Shown: positions 1-8,933, numbered from the stretch's first letter. The stretch is 13,407 bases of DNA from Bacillota bacterium (GCA_030705745.1 JAUZPT010000040.1:1-13407); one strand, 5' to 3'. Notes: generated by a model from the sequence alone, not told the origin. Numbers and translations: made by a program.

Positions 1-99
1 CCGTGAAGCAAGTTCCGCAATCGTAGCTGATCCTTCACGTTTAAGGGTACGAAGAATTATTTGACGAGTTTCTGATAGTTGTTCAACACTCAAACCCAC
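1..99 (-). CDS. Helix-turn-helix transcriptional regulator, N-terminus only (cut by window edge)
   Basis: The first 33 codons of a leftward gene are present. They start at a GTG (97-99) preceded by a strong GGGAGGAG ribosome binding site (106-113) with a 6-nt spacer. The peptide begins MGLSVEQLSETRQIILRTLK and continues with a short turn and an alanine-rich helix (SATIAELASR). This is the look of the first helices of a winged-helix DNA-binding domain, of the kind found in ArsR-, DeoR- and SufR-like regulators. The effector domain lies outside the window, so the family, ligand and targets cannot be told. A sigma-A-like promoter lies about 120 nt upstream. That the reading frame is real is fairly sure, given the start signals and sequence character; the function beyond DNA binding is not. 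Confidence 0.7.
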   Translation of the reverse strand, partial: MGLSVEQLSETRQIILRTLKREGSATIAELASR

Positions 100-216
100 A
101 ATTAACTCCTCCCAAATACCTTTTTGTTGTCTATTTTCATAAGATGTACCAATTTCAAAAGTATTTCTTGTATTAAATAAGACCTGGATTTTCCAAAAAA
201 TTTGTTTTGTTCTTAA

Positions 217-245
217 ATTGTAAAATATTACCGTGAGTTATGCAA
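217..245 (-). promoter_or_regulatory. Putative sigma-A promoter of the leftward regulator
   Basis: On the minus strand TTGCAT (240-245) and TACAAT (217-222) are separated by exactly 17 nt. This is a good sigma-A promoter facing the regulator that starts at 99. The implied leader is about 110 nt, in which I see no riboswitch or attenuator fold. The call rests on consensus matching only, in AT-rich DNA where chance matches occur. Confidence 0.4.
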
Positions 246-414
246 GTTAAAGATTGTAAAACTTGTTTAATTGAAAATGATTTTTATGTCTGTAGTATGA
301 TCAAAGTGATCTTTCCAATGACCATAGCCATTGTTAAGTTGATAAATACAATGATTTAAGTGTTGTTATTTAAGATGTTACTAAGCTGAAAACTTTGAAA
401 TGTGAATGAATAGT

Positions 415-447
415 AAAAGGATGAAACCAATGTGATTTCATCCTTTT
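415..447. terminator. Terminator-like hairpin downstream of the ykvI-type gene
   Basis: A perfect 12-bp stem pairs AAAAGGATGAAA (415-426) with TTTCATCCTTTT (436-447) around a 9-nt loop. It lies about 80 nt beyond the stop of the leftward ykvI-type gene and ends in T residues on either strand, so it can serve leftward transcription and block rightward read-through. The U-tract is part of the stem rather than a long tail. Confidence 0.6.
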
Positions 448-529
448 ATATATGATGTAATTTATTTTGTTTGAGTCTCTTAACCGAACTGGTTACAGTT
501 CTGTTGCAAGCGTTGGTTATATGTGATCC

Positions 530-1573
530 CTATTCCACTTTTGGAAGAGGCTTTATCCAAAGAAGCACAATAAATGCAAGACTAGCATAGCCAAAGATCG
601 GATACATAAACGAAAGAAGCGTTCCATAGTTAACAAGGCTGATAAAATATGTAACCACAAAAATAGCGGATACGGTGATGACTGTCGGTAAAGAAACATA
701 TTTTTTCAATTGCCGTTCAAGACCAAAAACATTACCAATCACCGAGGTGAAAATTTCCCCATAAATGACCAGCACATAAATCCAATACAATCCTTCTGCC
801 ACATTTTTCATGATGTATGCCATCGGAATATCATATTGTACAAATCCTGGAAGCATAATTAGCGTAAAATGGCTTGAAGCAAGAATAATCGTCAATGCCG
901 CTCCACCGAGTAACCCCCCCCATTTGATTGCCCAATCGTCCTTCACTTCTGTTGCTATGGGGACTAAAACTGCCTGTGCCAATGCCAAATTAAACGCAGT
1001 ATATGAAAAAGGAGCGACGAATGACTTCCATGCATATTTTGTATAGGGTGTAAAAAGGAGATGATCAATAAAACGTGGATCTCTTACTGAAAAAAACATG
1101 AGAAACAAGCTAAATGATATCATCATCGGCACAACAAAAGTATTAACGGCATATAAACCTTTTGTACCTATTACCATCACGACAATGGAAAGGAAAATAG
1201 TTGCAAATATTCCTGTTTCTTTTGCAAATCCAAGCTGTTCTTCAAATATCGCTCCAGCTCCCGAAAGCATTACCGCACTCACACCGAGCAGCATGATGAG
1301 CATTAAGGCATTAATTCCTCTCCCCACCCACTTGCCGAATAAAAAATCATTTAACTCCTGATATGATCGCGCCTGTAGACGTGCACCCATCCTCATTAAC
1401 TTTGAGCCAAGATAAATGAATAAGTATCCACTTATTAAAATGCTGATGAATCCAATAAATCCATAGCGAGAAAAAAATTCAACAATTTCCTTCCCGGTTG
1501 CAAACCCCGCTCCCACTACAGTACCTACATATACAGCTGCTATTTGGAAAGCTGCGCCCCATCTCTTTTTCAC
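530..1573 (-). CDS. ykvI: YkvI-type integral membrane protein (probable APC/LeuT-fold transporter)
   Basis: This 347-residue, almost wholly hydrophobic protein has roughly ten membrane segments. The N-terminus (KRWGAAFQIAAVYVGTVVGAGFATGKE, residues 3-29) contains the glycine-rich broken first helix (VGTVVGAGFATG) typical of amino-acid/cation symporters with the LeuT fold. I recognise the sequence as the YkvI family, conserved in Bacillaceae and of unknown substrate; transport is inferred from the fold. The start is a GTG (1571-1573) behind GGGGGAG with about 6 nt between, and the stop is TAG at 530-532. It is transcribed divergently from clpE, with 199 bp between the two start codons, and a hairpin lies downstream. 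I found no clear sigma-A promoter of its own. From memory ykvI also sits beside clpE in B. subtilis, which supports the family call. Confidence 0.85.
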   Translation of the reverse strand: MKKRWGAAFQIAAVYVGTVVGAGFATGKEIVEFFSRYGFIGFISILISGYLFIYLGSKLMRMGARLQARSYQELNDFLFGKWVGRGINALMLIMLLGVSAVMLSGAGAIFEEQLGFAKETGIFATIFLSIVVMVIGTKGLYAVNTFVVPMMISFSLFLMFFSVRDPRFIDHLLFTPYTKYAWKSFVAPFSYTAFNLALAQAVLVPIATEVKDDWAIKWGGLLGGAALTIILASSHFTLIMLPGFVQYDIPMAYIMKNVAEGLYWIYVLVIYGEIFTSVIGNVFGLERQLKKYVSLPTVITVSAIFVVTYFISLVNYGTLLSFMYPIFGYASLAFIVLLWIKPLPKVE

Positions 1574-1668
1574 AACAACTCCCCCTCACTCACAATATAT
1601 GAATGCAAGGACAAACTATGACGAGCTTCTTCCGATTGAATTGGAATTAAATACCTTGAGCATTTTTA

Positions 1669-1697
1669 TTGAAAGTCAAAATAGGTCAGAGTATACT
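1669..1697 (+). promoter_or_regulatory. Sigma-A promoter of clpE
   Basis: TTGAAA (1669-1674) and TATACT (1692-1697) are spaced by 17 nt, which places the transcription start near 1704, about 69 nt before the clpE ATG. The spacer is occupied by a CtsR box, so the promoter should be silent while CtsR is bound. Confidence 0.8.
1674..1690 (+). promoter_or_regulatory. CtsR operator 1 (heptad direct repeat)
   Basis: AGTCAAA-ATA-GGTCAGA is a direct repeat of two heptads with a 3-nt gap. It matches the known CtsR consensus (RGTCAAA-NAN-RGTCAAA) at all but one heptad position. It fills the space between the -35 and -10 boxes of the clpE promoter. CtsR is the class III heat-shock repressor of Bacillota and controls clpE in B. 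subtilis. Confidence 0.85.
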
Positions 1698-1709
1698 AAG
1701 TGTCAGAAA

Positions 1710-1726
1710 GATCAAATATAGTCAAA
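1710..1726 (+). promoter_or_regulatory. CtsR operator 2 (heptad direct repeat)
   Basis: GATCAAA-TAT-AGTCAAA is a second heptad pair, with one departure from consensus in the first heptad. It starts 36 bp after operator 1, just downstream of the inferred transcription start. Tandem CtsR boxes at clpE are known from B. subtilis and go with tight repression. A further partial heptad (TGTCAGA, 1701-1707) sits between the two. Confidence 0.7.
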
Positions 1727-1772
1727 GTCAATTTATTTTATTAACGTTACTATTCCAAGGAGGTTTTTGTTT

Positions 1773-3929
1773 ATGCTTTGTCAATTGTGTAAAGAAAAAC
1801 ATGCAAATATACAAGTGAACTTATTTATTAACGGCCAAAAAAAGGAACTTCAACTTTGTCAAACTTGTTATGTAAAAGAAAAAAATGCATTAAATTCTGG
1901 GTTTGCTTCAGGAATGAACTCGTTTCCTTCTTTCCCTTTTGAACAATTGTTTGAACCAGGTTCGGCGGGTGAAAAAATGCAGAACACATCAAAATCAATT
2001 CAAAAAAATGAAAATTCCGCTCATGGTTTTATTGATCAATTCGGGCGCAATCTTAATCACCTTGCTAAAGCCGGCTTAATCGATCCGGTAATCGGGAGGG
2101 ATGAAGAAGTTGGTCGAGTAATTGAAGTATTAAATCGAAGAAATAAAAATAATCCCGTTTTAATTGGGGAACCCGGTGTCGGGAAAACTGCCATCGCCGA
2201 AGGACTGGCTGCAAGAATCGTGTCAGAAAACGTACCTGTAAAACTTCGCAATAAAGAAGTTTATTTGCTCGATGTGGCCTCATTGGTCTCCAATACAGGA
2301 ATAAGAGGCCAATTTGAAGAACGGATGAAACAACTAATTGCCGAATTGCAGCAAAGAAAAAATATTATTCTTTTTATTGATGAAATCCACCTCTTGGTGG
2401 GAGCTGGTTCTGCCGAGGGTTCAATGGACGCTGGTAATATCCTTAAACCTTCACTGGCAAGAGGTGAACTGCAGGTACTTGGAGCAACAACCTTAAAGGA
2501 ATACCGCCAAATTGAAAAAGATTCCGCGCTTGAACGGCGCTTCCAGCCAATTACAGTTCATGAGCCTTCACAAGCCGAAGCCATTGAAATTTTAAAGGGA
2601 TTGCAGGAAAAGTATGAACAGTTCCATGATGTAAAATATTCTAATGAGGCAATTGAAGCATGCGTGACGCTGTCACATCGCTATATACAAGATCGCTTCC
2701 TGCCTGACAAAGCTATTGATTTGCTCGATGAGGCTGGATCTAAATTAAACTTGAATGCAGATTATTCAACGAGCAACAGTATTGAATCGCGACTTAAAGA
2801 AATTGAAAATGAAAAGGAAAAAGCGCTTCAAGCAGAAAACTATGAAGCTGCTGCAAAATTGAGGGATGAAGAAACAAAACTGGAAGAAGCTTTAAAAAAC
2901 TCACCTTCACAAGAGGTACCTATGGTCAATGTGGAACTCATCGAGAAAATCGTTGAGCAAAAGACAGGCATTCCTGTAGGCAAGCTCCAGGCTGATGAAC
3001 AATTTAAAATGCAGCATTTGGAAAATAATATGAAAAAGAAGGTCATCGGCCAGGAAGAAGCGGTTAAAAAGGTCGCAAAAGCAATTAAACGGAGCCGTGC
3101 TGGTTTAAAGCCAAAACAGCGCCCGATTGGTTCCTTCCTATTTGTGGGCCCTACAGGTGTCGGGAAAACAGAACTGACCAAAACGCTTGCAGAAGAATTG
3201 TTTGGAACAAAAGAAGCCATGATTCGCTTGGATATGAGTGAATACATGGAAAAACATAGCGTCTCGAAGTTGATCGGTTCCCCTCCAGGATATGTGGGCC
3301 ATGACGAGGCAGGGCAGCTCACTGAAAAGGTCCGACGCAATCCGTACAGCATCATCTTACTGGATGAAATAGAAAAAGCTCATCCCGATGTCCAACACAT
3401 GTTCCTTCAAATTCTTGAGGATGGACGTCTGACTGACAGCCAAGGCCGAACCGTAAGCTTTAAAGATACGGTCATCATAATGACAAGCAATGCAGGCAGT
3501 GTTCATAAAAGCATCCATGTTGGCTTCGGAACAAACAATGCCATCGAGGAAGCAAGCATTCTCGATTCGCTTGGAAGCTTTTTCAAGCCCGAATTTTTAA
3601 ACCGTTTCGATAATATTATTGAATTCAATCAGCTTGATAAACCGCATCTTCTTCACATTGTGGACTTAATGCTCAAAGAATTGAAAAACACACTAAAAGA
3701 GCAGCAAATCGAATTGAACGTTTCAATGGAAGCAAAGGAAAAGCTGGCAGAGCTTGGCTACCATCCTGCCTTTGGTGCACGCCCTCTTCGCCGTGCCATT
3801 CAGGAACAACTGGAGGATAAAATTGCCGACTTTATTCTTGATCAGCCTTCAGTGAAAAAGTTGCAAACACATATGGAATCAGGTGAAATAATCATTACAG
3901 AACAAGCAATAGTAGTTGAAAACAAGTAA
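1773..3929 (+). CDS. clpE: ClpE, heat-shock AAA+ unfoldase partner of ClpP
   Basis: This 718-residue HSP100 ATPase unfolds and threads aggregated or damaged proteins into the ClpP protease in the cytoplasm. Domain order: an N-terminal zinc finger diagnostic of ClpE (C3-x2-C6, C29-x2-C32) and a linker to about residue 85. Next is AAA-1, with Walker A GEPGVGKT at 132-139, Walker B LFIDE ending at E204, and R255/R256 as arginine-finger candidates. A charged UVR-type coiled coil follows (about 340-375), then AAA-2, with Walker A GPTGVGKT at 459-466, Walker B LLDE ending at E532 and pore-loop Y507. A VGF tripeptide (583-585) matches the ClpP-docking loop. I chose the ATG at 1773 because AAGGAGG (1757-1763) is 9 nt away; the in-frame TTG at 1767 is only 3 nt from it. 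All catalytic motifs are intact. It is monocistronic, controlled by two CtsR boxes, with a terminator after it. Confidence 0.97.
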   Translation: MLCQLCKEKHANIQVNLFINGQKKELQLCQTCYVKEKNALNSGFASGMNSFPSFPFEQLFEPGSAGEKMQNTSKSIQKNENSAHGFIDQFGRNLNHLAKAGLIDPVIGRDEEVGRVIEVLNRRNKNNPVLIGEPGVGKTAIAEGLAARIVSENVPVKLRNKEVYLLDVASLVSNTGIRGQFEERMKQLIAELQQRKNIILFIDEIHLLVGAGSAEGSMDAGNILKPSLARGELQVLGATTLKEYRQIEKDSALERRFQPITVHEPSQAEAIEILKGLQEKYEQFHDVKYSNEAIEACVTLSHRYIQDRFLPDKAIDLLDEAGSKLNLNADYSTSNSIESRLKEIENEKEKALQAENYEAAAKLRDEETKLEEALKNSPSQEVPMVNVELIEKIVEQKTGIPVGKLQADEQFKMQHLENNMKKKVIGQEEAVKKVAKAIKRSRAGLKPKQRPIGSFLFVGPTGVGKTELTKTLAEELFGTKEAMIRLDMSEYMEKHSVSKLIGSPPGYVGHDEAGQLTEKVRRNPYSIILLDEIEKAHPDVQHMFLQILEDGRLTDSQGRTVSFKDTVIIMTSNAGSVHKSIHVGFGTNNAIEEASILDSLGSFFKPEFLNRFDNIIEFNQLDKPHLLHIVDLMLKELKNTLKEQQIELNVSMEAKEKLAELGYHPAFGARPLRRAIQEQLEDKIADFILDQPSVKKLQTHMESGEIIITEQAIVVENK

Positions 3930-3950
3930 ATATGTAACTATTTTTAACAT

Positions 3951-3984
3951 AGGGATGAAGCGCTGCTTTCATCCCTTCTTTTTA
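3951..3984 (+). terminator. Rho-independent terminator of clpE
   Basis: AGGGATGAA (3951-3959) pairs with TTCATCCCT (3968-3976) around an 8-nt loop, and a T-rich run follows immediately. It begins 22 nt after the clpE stop codon. Confidence 0.85.
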
Positions 3985-4093
3985 TGTTTTGGGAGGGATG
4001 CGTACATATTATGAATTTTACAGTTTAAAAATGAATTTCTTTCCAAATACAATTAAAATAAAGGAAAATTATATAAAAAAGTGAGGTTAAAAA

Positions 4094-7000
4094 ATGAAGT
4101 TTTTAACTAAATTTAGCTTAAAGAATGCCTTTGCTGTCTTTATCATTTCTTTTCTGTTGATCCTTGGTGGATTGTATTCCTTCTCCCAGCTCAAGGTCGA
4201 TCTTTTACCCAATATTGAATTCCCTCAACTTTCAATCGAAGTAGTTTACCCAGGGGCATCCCCACAGGATATCAATGAACAAGTAACGAACAAACTTGAA
4301 GAAAAATTCAAGGGCATCGACGGTTTAAAAAAGATTCAGAGCTCGTCTTACGAAAGCATATCCATGATCAATCTCGAATTCCCTTTTAAAACAAACATGG
4401 ATGATATGGAACGCCAGGTTACGAATTATTTAAAGGATGCAAATTTGCCTGAAACGGTCCAAACGAAAGTAAACCGTTTCTCATTTGGCTCTTTTCCGAT
4501 TTTCAATATTTCACTTTTTTCAAAGAGCAATACAAACCTTCAACAGCTCCTTGATAATGAAATACTGCCTGAGTTGAATAAAATCCCTGGAATCAATAGC
4601 ATTTCTGTTGGCGGGACGAAGGAAAATCTTTTACAAATTACAATTGATAAAGAAAAAGCTGCCAAACTCGGCATCAGCCTTAATGATATTAAAGATCAAA
4701 TCAAACAAAAAGAACTTGCTTTTCCGGCGGGGAATTTAAACGAAAATGATGTTCAAATTCCTGTTCGCGTTCAGGAAAAAATCAAGGCGACAACCACACT
4801 TGAAAATCTTTTAATCAAATCATCCTTTATTCCAAATGCACCTTCATTTCCCTTAAAAGAGATTGCAAAGGTACAAGAAATCACGAACAAAGCTGAAATA
4901 ACCCGTTACAATTTAAAAGATTCTCTGTCGATGGCCGTAACAAAAAAACAGGATGCGAATACGGTCGAAGTAGCTGAAAAGGTTCTTGAAGTGATGAAAA
5001 AATATCATAATAAGCTGGATTATGCAATCGGATTTGATTCAGCAAAAGGCATCCAGAATTCTGTCAATACGCTGATTCGTGAAGGATTGCTCGGTGCTCT
5101 GTTTGCTTCTCTCGCTGTTCTCGTTTTCCTTCGAAATTTCAGGGCAACGATTATCGCAATTGTTTCCATTCCATTGTCACTATTAATTTCGTCTATTTTT
5201 CTTAATCAGCTGAACATTTCATTAAATATTATGACACTAGGCGGTATGGCCGTTGCGGCTGGCCGTGTTGTTGATGATAGTATTGTTGTTATCGAAAATA
5301 TATTCCGGCGCGTTCGGAGGACAAATGCGGGCATGTCAAACGAACTCATTCAGGATTCCACAAAGGAAATATTAAAAGCGATTACTTCTTCAACTATTAC
5401 CACGGTTGTGGTATTCCTGCCCTTGGGATTCGTCGGCGGAATAACCGGGGAATTCTTCCTTCCTTTCGCATTGACGATTGTATTTTCGCTTTTGGCGTCG
5501 CTCCTAGTCGCGATTACCGTCGTTCCTGTTTTAGCGAAATTTTCGTTCAAGAAAATTCCGATCGAGGAAAAAGAAGGTGCACTGCAGCAATTTTATGGAA
5601 ATGCCATTACATGGGCACTGAATCATAAAAAAACAATCATCGCTTTATCGATTCTCTCTTTAATTAGTGCATCGGCACTCGTTCCTAAGCTTGGATTCAC
5701 TTTCTTGCCGAACGAAGAACAAAAGCTGCTCGTTGCAACTATTGAACTACCATCTTCCACTTCAATTGAAAAAACGAATGAGGTTTCGTTAAAAATTGAG
5801 AAGATGTTTAATGAGAATAAAGAAATCAAGGAAGTAACTGCTGGAATCGGCTCGAGGGATTACACAACTGGTTTAAAGAAGCAAAATCAGGCGAGTTACT
5901 TTATTAGCTTGAAAGATAGCGTCCATGTTTCATCTTTTATTAATAAATTAGGCAAGCAAATGGAAAGCACCGCTTATTCAATCGAACCAAAAACAAAAAT
6001 TGGCATTCAGGAACAATCGACCGGTGGACCACCTTCAAACAACACCGTGAATATTGATTTGTATTCTTCTGATTTAAGCAAACTGCAGGAATCAGCTGCA
6101 AAAGTGGAAGAATATATGCATCAGCAAAAACATCTTAAATACATCACCAACAATTTTTCAGAAAAACAAAAACAAGTGGTTGTGGATATCGATCCAGAGA
6201 AATCATCACAGCTTGGCATTTCAGGGTTTCAAATATTGGGTGCCATTGCCGATCAAACCAAGCCAGTAGATTTAGGTATGCTTAAATTGGGCGATGTGGA
6301 TCGCAGCATTCAACTTTCTTATGACAATCCGGCAAAATCGATTAATGACATTAAAAAAATAATTTTGTTTACGGCTAAAGGCCCTGTTCCGGTCACATCT
6401 GTTGCTGACATACAGGAAGTGGATGCCTTTACCGCCATTCAAAAATTGGACGGCAAGATTTTTGCACAGGTTTCAGCACAAATCGATTCGAATGATATCC
6501 GCACAGTATCAACAGATGTCATTAATGGCGTCAAAAAGGACATAAAGCTGCCGAGTGGAGTTACATTTGAAGGCGGAGGCGGCAGTGACGATACGATTCA
6601 AACCTTTTATCAGCTCGGTCTCGCAATGATCATTGCAATCGGCCTCGTTTATTTAACGATGTTGATTTCGTTTGGCCGTGCAAGAATACCTCTTATCATA
6701 TTGTCTTCACTTATCTTCGTGCCGATCGGTTCGTTATTGGGCTTGTATTTGATTGGTGAGCCAATGTCTGTCAGTGTCATGATCGGATTGCTTATGTTAA
6801 TCGGGATCGTAACGACGAATGCAATTGTCCTCGTTGACCGGATCGGACAAAACAGGGAGAAAAAAGGAATGCGAGTACGTGAGGCGCTGATTGAAGCAGG
6901 CAAAACTCGTCTACGCCCGATCATCATGACCGCTTTTGCAACAATAGCAGCACTAGTCCCGTTAGCTTTGACCACCTCTTCAGGAACACTTATTTCCAAG

Positions 7001-7117
7001 GGACTGGCTATTACAGTAATCGGCGGATTAACATCATCAACACTGTTGACATTAATTTTAATCCCTGTTATCTATGAAATTTTCTTCTTCAAGCAAATAA
7101 GGAAAGAAAATAAGTAA
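4094..7117 (+). CDS. RND-superfamily efflux transporter permease
   Basis: This 1007-residue protein has full RND architecture: one N-terminal membrane helix (about 13-31), a large extracytoplasmic porter loop (to about 325), five helices (about 328-480), a second half opening with a helix near 513-530, a second porter loop, and five C-terminal helices (about 839-996). The helix-4 proton-relay motif is intact, with paired aspartates D394-D395 in AAGRVVDDSIVVIEN. RND pumps export amphiphiles, drugs or lipids using the proton gradient. It belongs to the same broad clade as B. subtilis SwrC (YerP), but the N-terminus differs from SwrC as I remember it, so I give no symbol and no substrate. No adaptor protein is adjacent, as is usual for Gram-positive RND pumps. 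Start: ATG with GTGAGGT 6 nt upstream. I found no good promoter between the clpE terminator and the start. A bidirectional terminator follows. Confidence 0.92.
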   Translation: MKFLTKFSLKNAFAVFIISFLLILGGLYSFSQLKVDLLPNIEFPQLSIEVVYPGASPQDINEQVTNKLEEKFKGIDGLKKIQSSSYESISMINLEFPFKTNMDDMERQVTNYLKDANLPETVQTKVNRFSFGSFPIFNISLFSKSNTNLQQLLDNEILPELNKIPGINSISVGGTKENLLQITIDKEKAAKLGISLNDIKDQIKQKELAFPAGNLNENDVQIPVRVQEKIKATTTLENLLIKSSFIPNAPSFPLKEIAKVQEITNKAEITRYNLKDSLSMAVTKKQDANTVEVAEKVLEVMKKYHNKLDYAIGFDSAKGIQNSVNTLIREGLLGALFASLAVLVFLRNFRATIIAIVSIPLSLLISSIFLNQLNISLNIMTLGGMAVAAGRVVDDSIVVIENIFRRVRRTNAGMSNELIQDSTKEILKAITSSTITTVVVFLPLGFVGGITGEFFLPFALTIVFSLLASLLVAITVVPVLAKFSFKKIPIEEKEGALQQFYGNAITWALNHKKTIIALSILSLISASALVPKLGFTFLPNEEQKLLVATIELPSSTSIEKTNEVSLKIEKMFNENKEIKEVTAGIGSRDYTTGLKKQNQASYFISLKDSVHVSSFINKLGKQMESTAYSIEPKTKIGIQEQSTGGPPSNNTVNIDLYSSDLSKLQESAAKVEEYMHQQKHLKYITNNFSEKQKQVVVDIDPEKSSQLGISGFQILGAIADQTKPVDLGMLKLGDVDRSIQLSYDNPAKSINDIKKIILFTAKGPVPVTSVADIQEVDAFTAIQKLDGKIFAQVSAQIDSNDIRTVSTDVINGVKKDIKLPSGVTFEGGGGSDDTIQTFYQLGLAMIIAIGLVYLTMLISFGRARIPLIILSSLIFVPIGSLLGLYLIGEPMSVSVMIGLLMLIGIVTTNAIVLVDRIGQNREKKGMRVREALIEAGKTRLRPIIMTAFATIAALVPLALTTSSGTLISKGLAITVIGGLTSSTLLTLILIPVIYEIFFFKQIRKENK

Positions 7118-7120
7118 AAT

Positions 7121-7151
7121 AAAAAGCGAAGCCGCTGGGGCTTCGCTTTTT
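7121..7151. terminator. Bidirectional terminator between convergent genes
   Basis: A 12-bp perfect stem pairs AAAAAGCGAAGC (7121-7132) with GCTTCGCTTTTT (7140-7151) around a 7-nt loop. It is GC-rich at the top and A/T-rich at the base, so it makes a proper U-tract in both directions. It sits between the RND stop (7117) and the M3 peptidase stop (7160) and serves both. Confidence 0.9.
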
Positions 7152-7159
7152 TCTTCATT

Positions 7160-8854
7160 TTATAATTTTTTGTCATCGACTGAATTTAACCATTCCTCGA
7201 TTTCGCCTACAACCGATTCGACACAACCATCTTCAAACGGCGAAATCAAATTGGCTTCTTTGACCAGGCTTGTAAAGGACATGCTGCCACCGAGCCCGCA
7301 AAGCTTCACATAATCGGCCCACGCATCTTCCTGGTTTTCACGCGAACGCTTCCAAAATTGGAAGGCGCAAATTTGGGCAAGTGTATAGTCGATATAATAA
7401 AATGGTGAATTATAAATATGGCCTTGGCGCTGCCAGAAACCACCATTCTCCAAATATACATTGCCATCGTAATCTTTATGAGGCATATACATTTTCTCAA
7501 TTTCGCTCCACTTGTTTTTCCGTTCCTCAGGTGTTGCCTCTGGATTTTCATAAACCCAATGCTGGAATTCGTCTACACTTACTCCATAAGGGAGGAATAG
7601 CAACGAATCACTCAAATGGGAGAATTGATACTTGTCAGCATCTTCTTTAAAGAATAGTTCCATCCATGGCCATGTGAAAAATTCCATGCTCATTGAATGA
7701 ATTTCACATGCCTCAAACGTTGGCCAGTAATATTCCGGTATTTCAAAGTGTCGGCTTGAATAAACCTGGAAGGCGTGTCCCGCTTCATGCGTCAGTACAT
7801 CTATATCGCCCGATGTTCCATTGAAATTTGAAAAAATGAACGGCGCTTTGTAATCTTCAATATACGAGCAATAGCCTCCACCAGCCTTGCCCTTTTTGGA
7901 AACAAGATCCATCAACCCATTATCATCCATGAAGCGGAAAAATTCTCCCGTTTCGGCTGAAAGCTCATTGTACATTTTCTGGCCATTTTCAATGATCCAT
8001 TCAGGGCTGCCTTTAGGAACGGCATTCCCCGTTTGAAACTTAAAGCCTTCGTCATAGTATTTAAGCTTTTCAACGTCAATGCGCTGCTGCTGGCGCTCCT
8101 TTAGTTTTGTAGCAATTGGGACAATCAATTCTTTCACCTGATCACGGAACTTTGCGACCATTTCCGCATTGTAATCGGTGCGCATCATTCTGTAATAACC
8201 AAGCTCCACGAAATTTTCGTAACCGAGTTTGTGGGCAATTTCTGTTCTTACCTTCACAAGCTCATCATAAATCCGGTCAAATTCTGTTTCATGAGTCGCA
8301 AAAAAGTCGAATTTAGCAGTGCTTGCTTTCTTTCTCATTTCACGATCCGATGCTTCGGTGAAAGGATCCAACTGTGCCAAAGTTCGCTCTTCACCTTCAA
8401 AATCGACTTTTGCGGACGCAACAAGCTTTGTATATTCAGAAGACAGTTTATTTTCCTTTTGCAGCAACGGTACAATTTCCGGTTTGAATGTTTTCAACTG
8501 GCCTTCCGCGAGAGCAAAAAGCTGTACTCCCCACATTTCTTCAAGCTCATTTCGAAACTTGGAGTCTACAAGCGCCTGATAATATTTAGTTGTAAGTCCT
8601 TCTACTTCAGGCTGTATCTCATCCATATAATCCTGCTCAGCCTTGTAGAATTCATCATTCGTATCAACGGAGTGGCGAATGTAACAAAGATTGAACATCG
8701 TTGAAACTTCATTTCGCTTTTCATTGATTTCATTCATTACATGACTTTGTTCCTCTACTGTTCCGGCATTATTGAATTTCTCCAATAACAAATGGAAGGA
8801 GGTTGAAATTTCTTCAAGGTTTGGACGCTCGTATGTATATTCTTCAAATCTCAT
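7160..8854 (-). CDS. M3-family oligoendopeptidase (zinc metallopeptidase)
   Basis: This 564-residue cytoplasmic zinc peptidase of the thimet/oligopeptidase F superfamily cleaves short peptides. The catalytic HEAGH is at 356-360 (H356, E357, H360), and the third zinc ligand is probably E384 in the conserved ACEIHSMSMEF stretch. Length and the IEDYKAPFIFSNFNGT segment before the active site fit the M3 subgroup that is not PepF proper. The frame is open 51 nt further, but that extension encodes MVRKTGACAF... from a dispersed repeat. The true start is the ATG at 8852-8854, with AAAGGGGAT 6 to 7 nt upstream; the ATG at residue 12 of the long form lies inside that ribosome binding site. No partner gene is adjacent, and I found no convincing promoter in 8855-9031. 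It is transcribed leftward into the shared terminator. Confidence 0.93.
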   Translation of the reverse strand: MRFEEYTYERPNLEEISTSFHLLLEKFNNAGTVEEQSHVMNEINEKRNEVSTMFNLCYIRHSVDTNDEFYKAEQDYMDEIQPEVEGLTTKYYQALVDSKFRNELEEMWGVQLFALAEGQLKTFKPEIVPLLQKENKLSSEYTKLVASAKVDFEGEERTLAQLDPFTEASDREMRKKASTAKFDFFATHETEFDRIYDELVKVRTEIAHKLGYENFVELGYYRMMRTDYNAEMVAKFRDQVKELIVPIATKLKERQQQRIDVEKLKYYDEGFKFQTGNAVPKGSPEWIIENGQKMYNELSAETGEFFRFMDDNGLMDLVSKKGKAGGGYCSYIEDYKAPFIFSNFNGTSGDIDVLTHEAGHAFQVYSSRHFEIPEYYWPTFEACEIHSMSMEFFTWPWMELFFKEDADKYQFSHLSDSLLFLPYGVSVDEFQHWVYENPEATPEERKNKWSEIEKMYMPHKDYDGNVYLENGGFWQRQGHIYNSPFYYIDYTLAQICAFQFWKRSRENQEDAWADYVKLCGLGGSMSFTSLVKEANLISPFEDGCVESVVGEIEEWLNSVDDKKL

Positions 8855-8875
8855 TTTTTTATCCCCTTTCATAAT

Positions 8876-8933
8876 AAAAGCGCAAGCTCCCGTTTTGCGA
8901 ACCACACTATGCGCAGGGAGATCGAGCTAGACA
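8876..8933 (-). repeat. Degraded copy of a dispersed Bacillaceae intergenic repeat
   Basis: Read on the minus strand, this 58-bp segment begins TGTCTAGCTC (8924-8933) and ends GCTTGCGCTTTT (8876-8887). These are the two termini I remember of a short non-coding repeat scattered through Bacillus-type genomes. The interior is shorter than in full copies and keeps inverted pairs such as CTCCC/GGGAG (8887-8891 and 8916-8920) and GCGCA/TGCGC (8880-8884 and 8910-8914). It is richer in GC than its surroundings. Family membership is from memory of the termini, not from a search. Confidence 0.5.

Larger units (their letters stand above)
100..529. other. Non-coding stretch between the regulator and the ykvI-type gene
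   Basis: This AT-rich stretch holds the regulator's ribosome binding site and putative promoter, and a terminator-like hairpin at 415-447. It also has two overlapping inverted repeats just beyond the ykvI-type stop codon: TAACC/GGTTA at 481-495 and GAACTG/CAGTTC at 486-501. A 39-codon ATG frame on the plus strand (240-359) lacks a convincing ribosome binding site and overlaps the putative promoter, so I do not call it. I see no RNA gene or mobile element here. Confidence 0.6.

Noticed and set aside
240..359. A 39-codon plus-strand frame beginning MQVKDCKTCL with a CxxC motif
   Set aside because: It has no convincing ribosome binding site, starts directly after a stop codon, and overlaps the likely promoter of the leftward regulator. 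A chance frame of this length is expected in AT-rich DNA.
3998..4084. A 28-codon frame just before the RND gene, its stop overlapping that gene's ribosome binding site (possible leader peptide)
   Set aside because: The GGGAGGG directly abuts the ATG with no spacing, the peptide is low-complexity and AT-driven, and no alternative hairpins are visible.
8231..8704. A 157-codon plus-strand frame inside the M3 peptidase
   Set aside because: It is antisense to a conserved enzyme, with no ribosome binding site and no recognisable domain.
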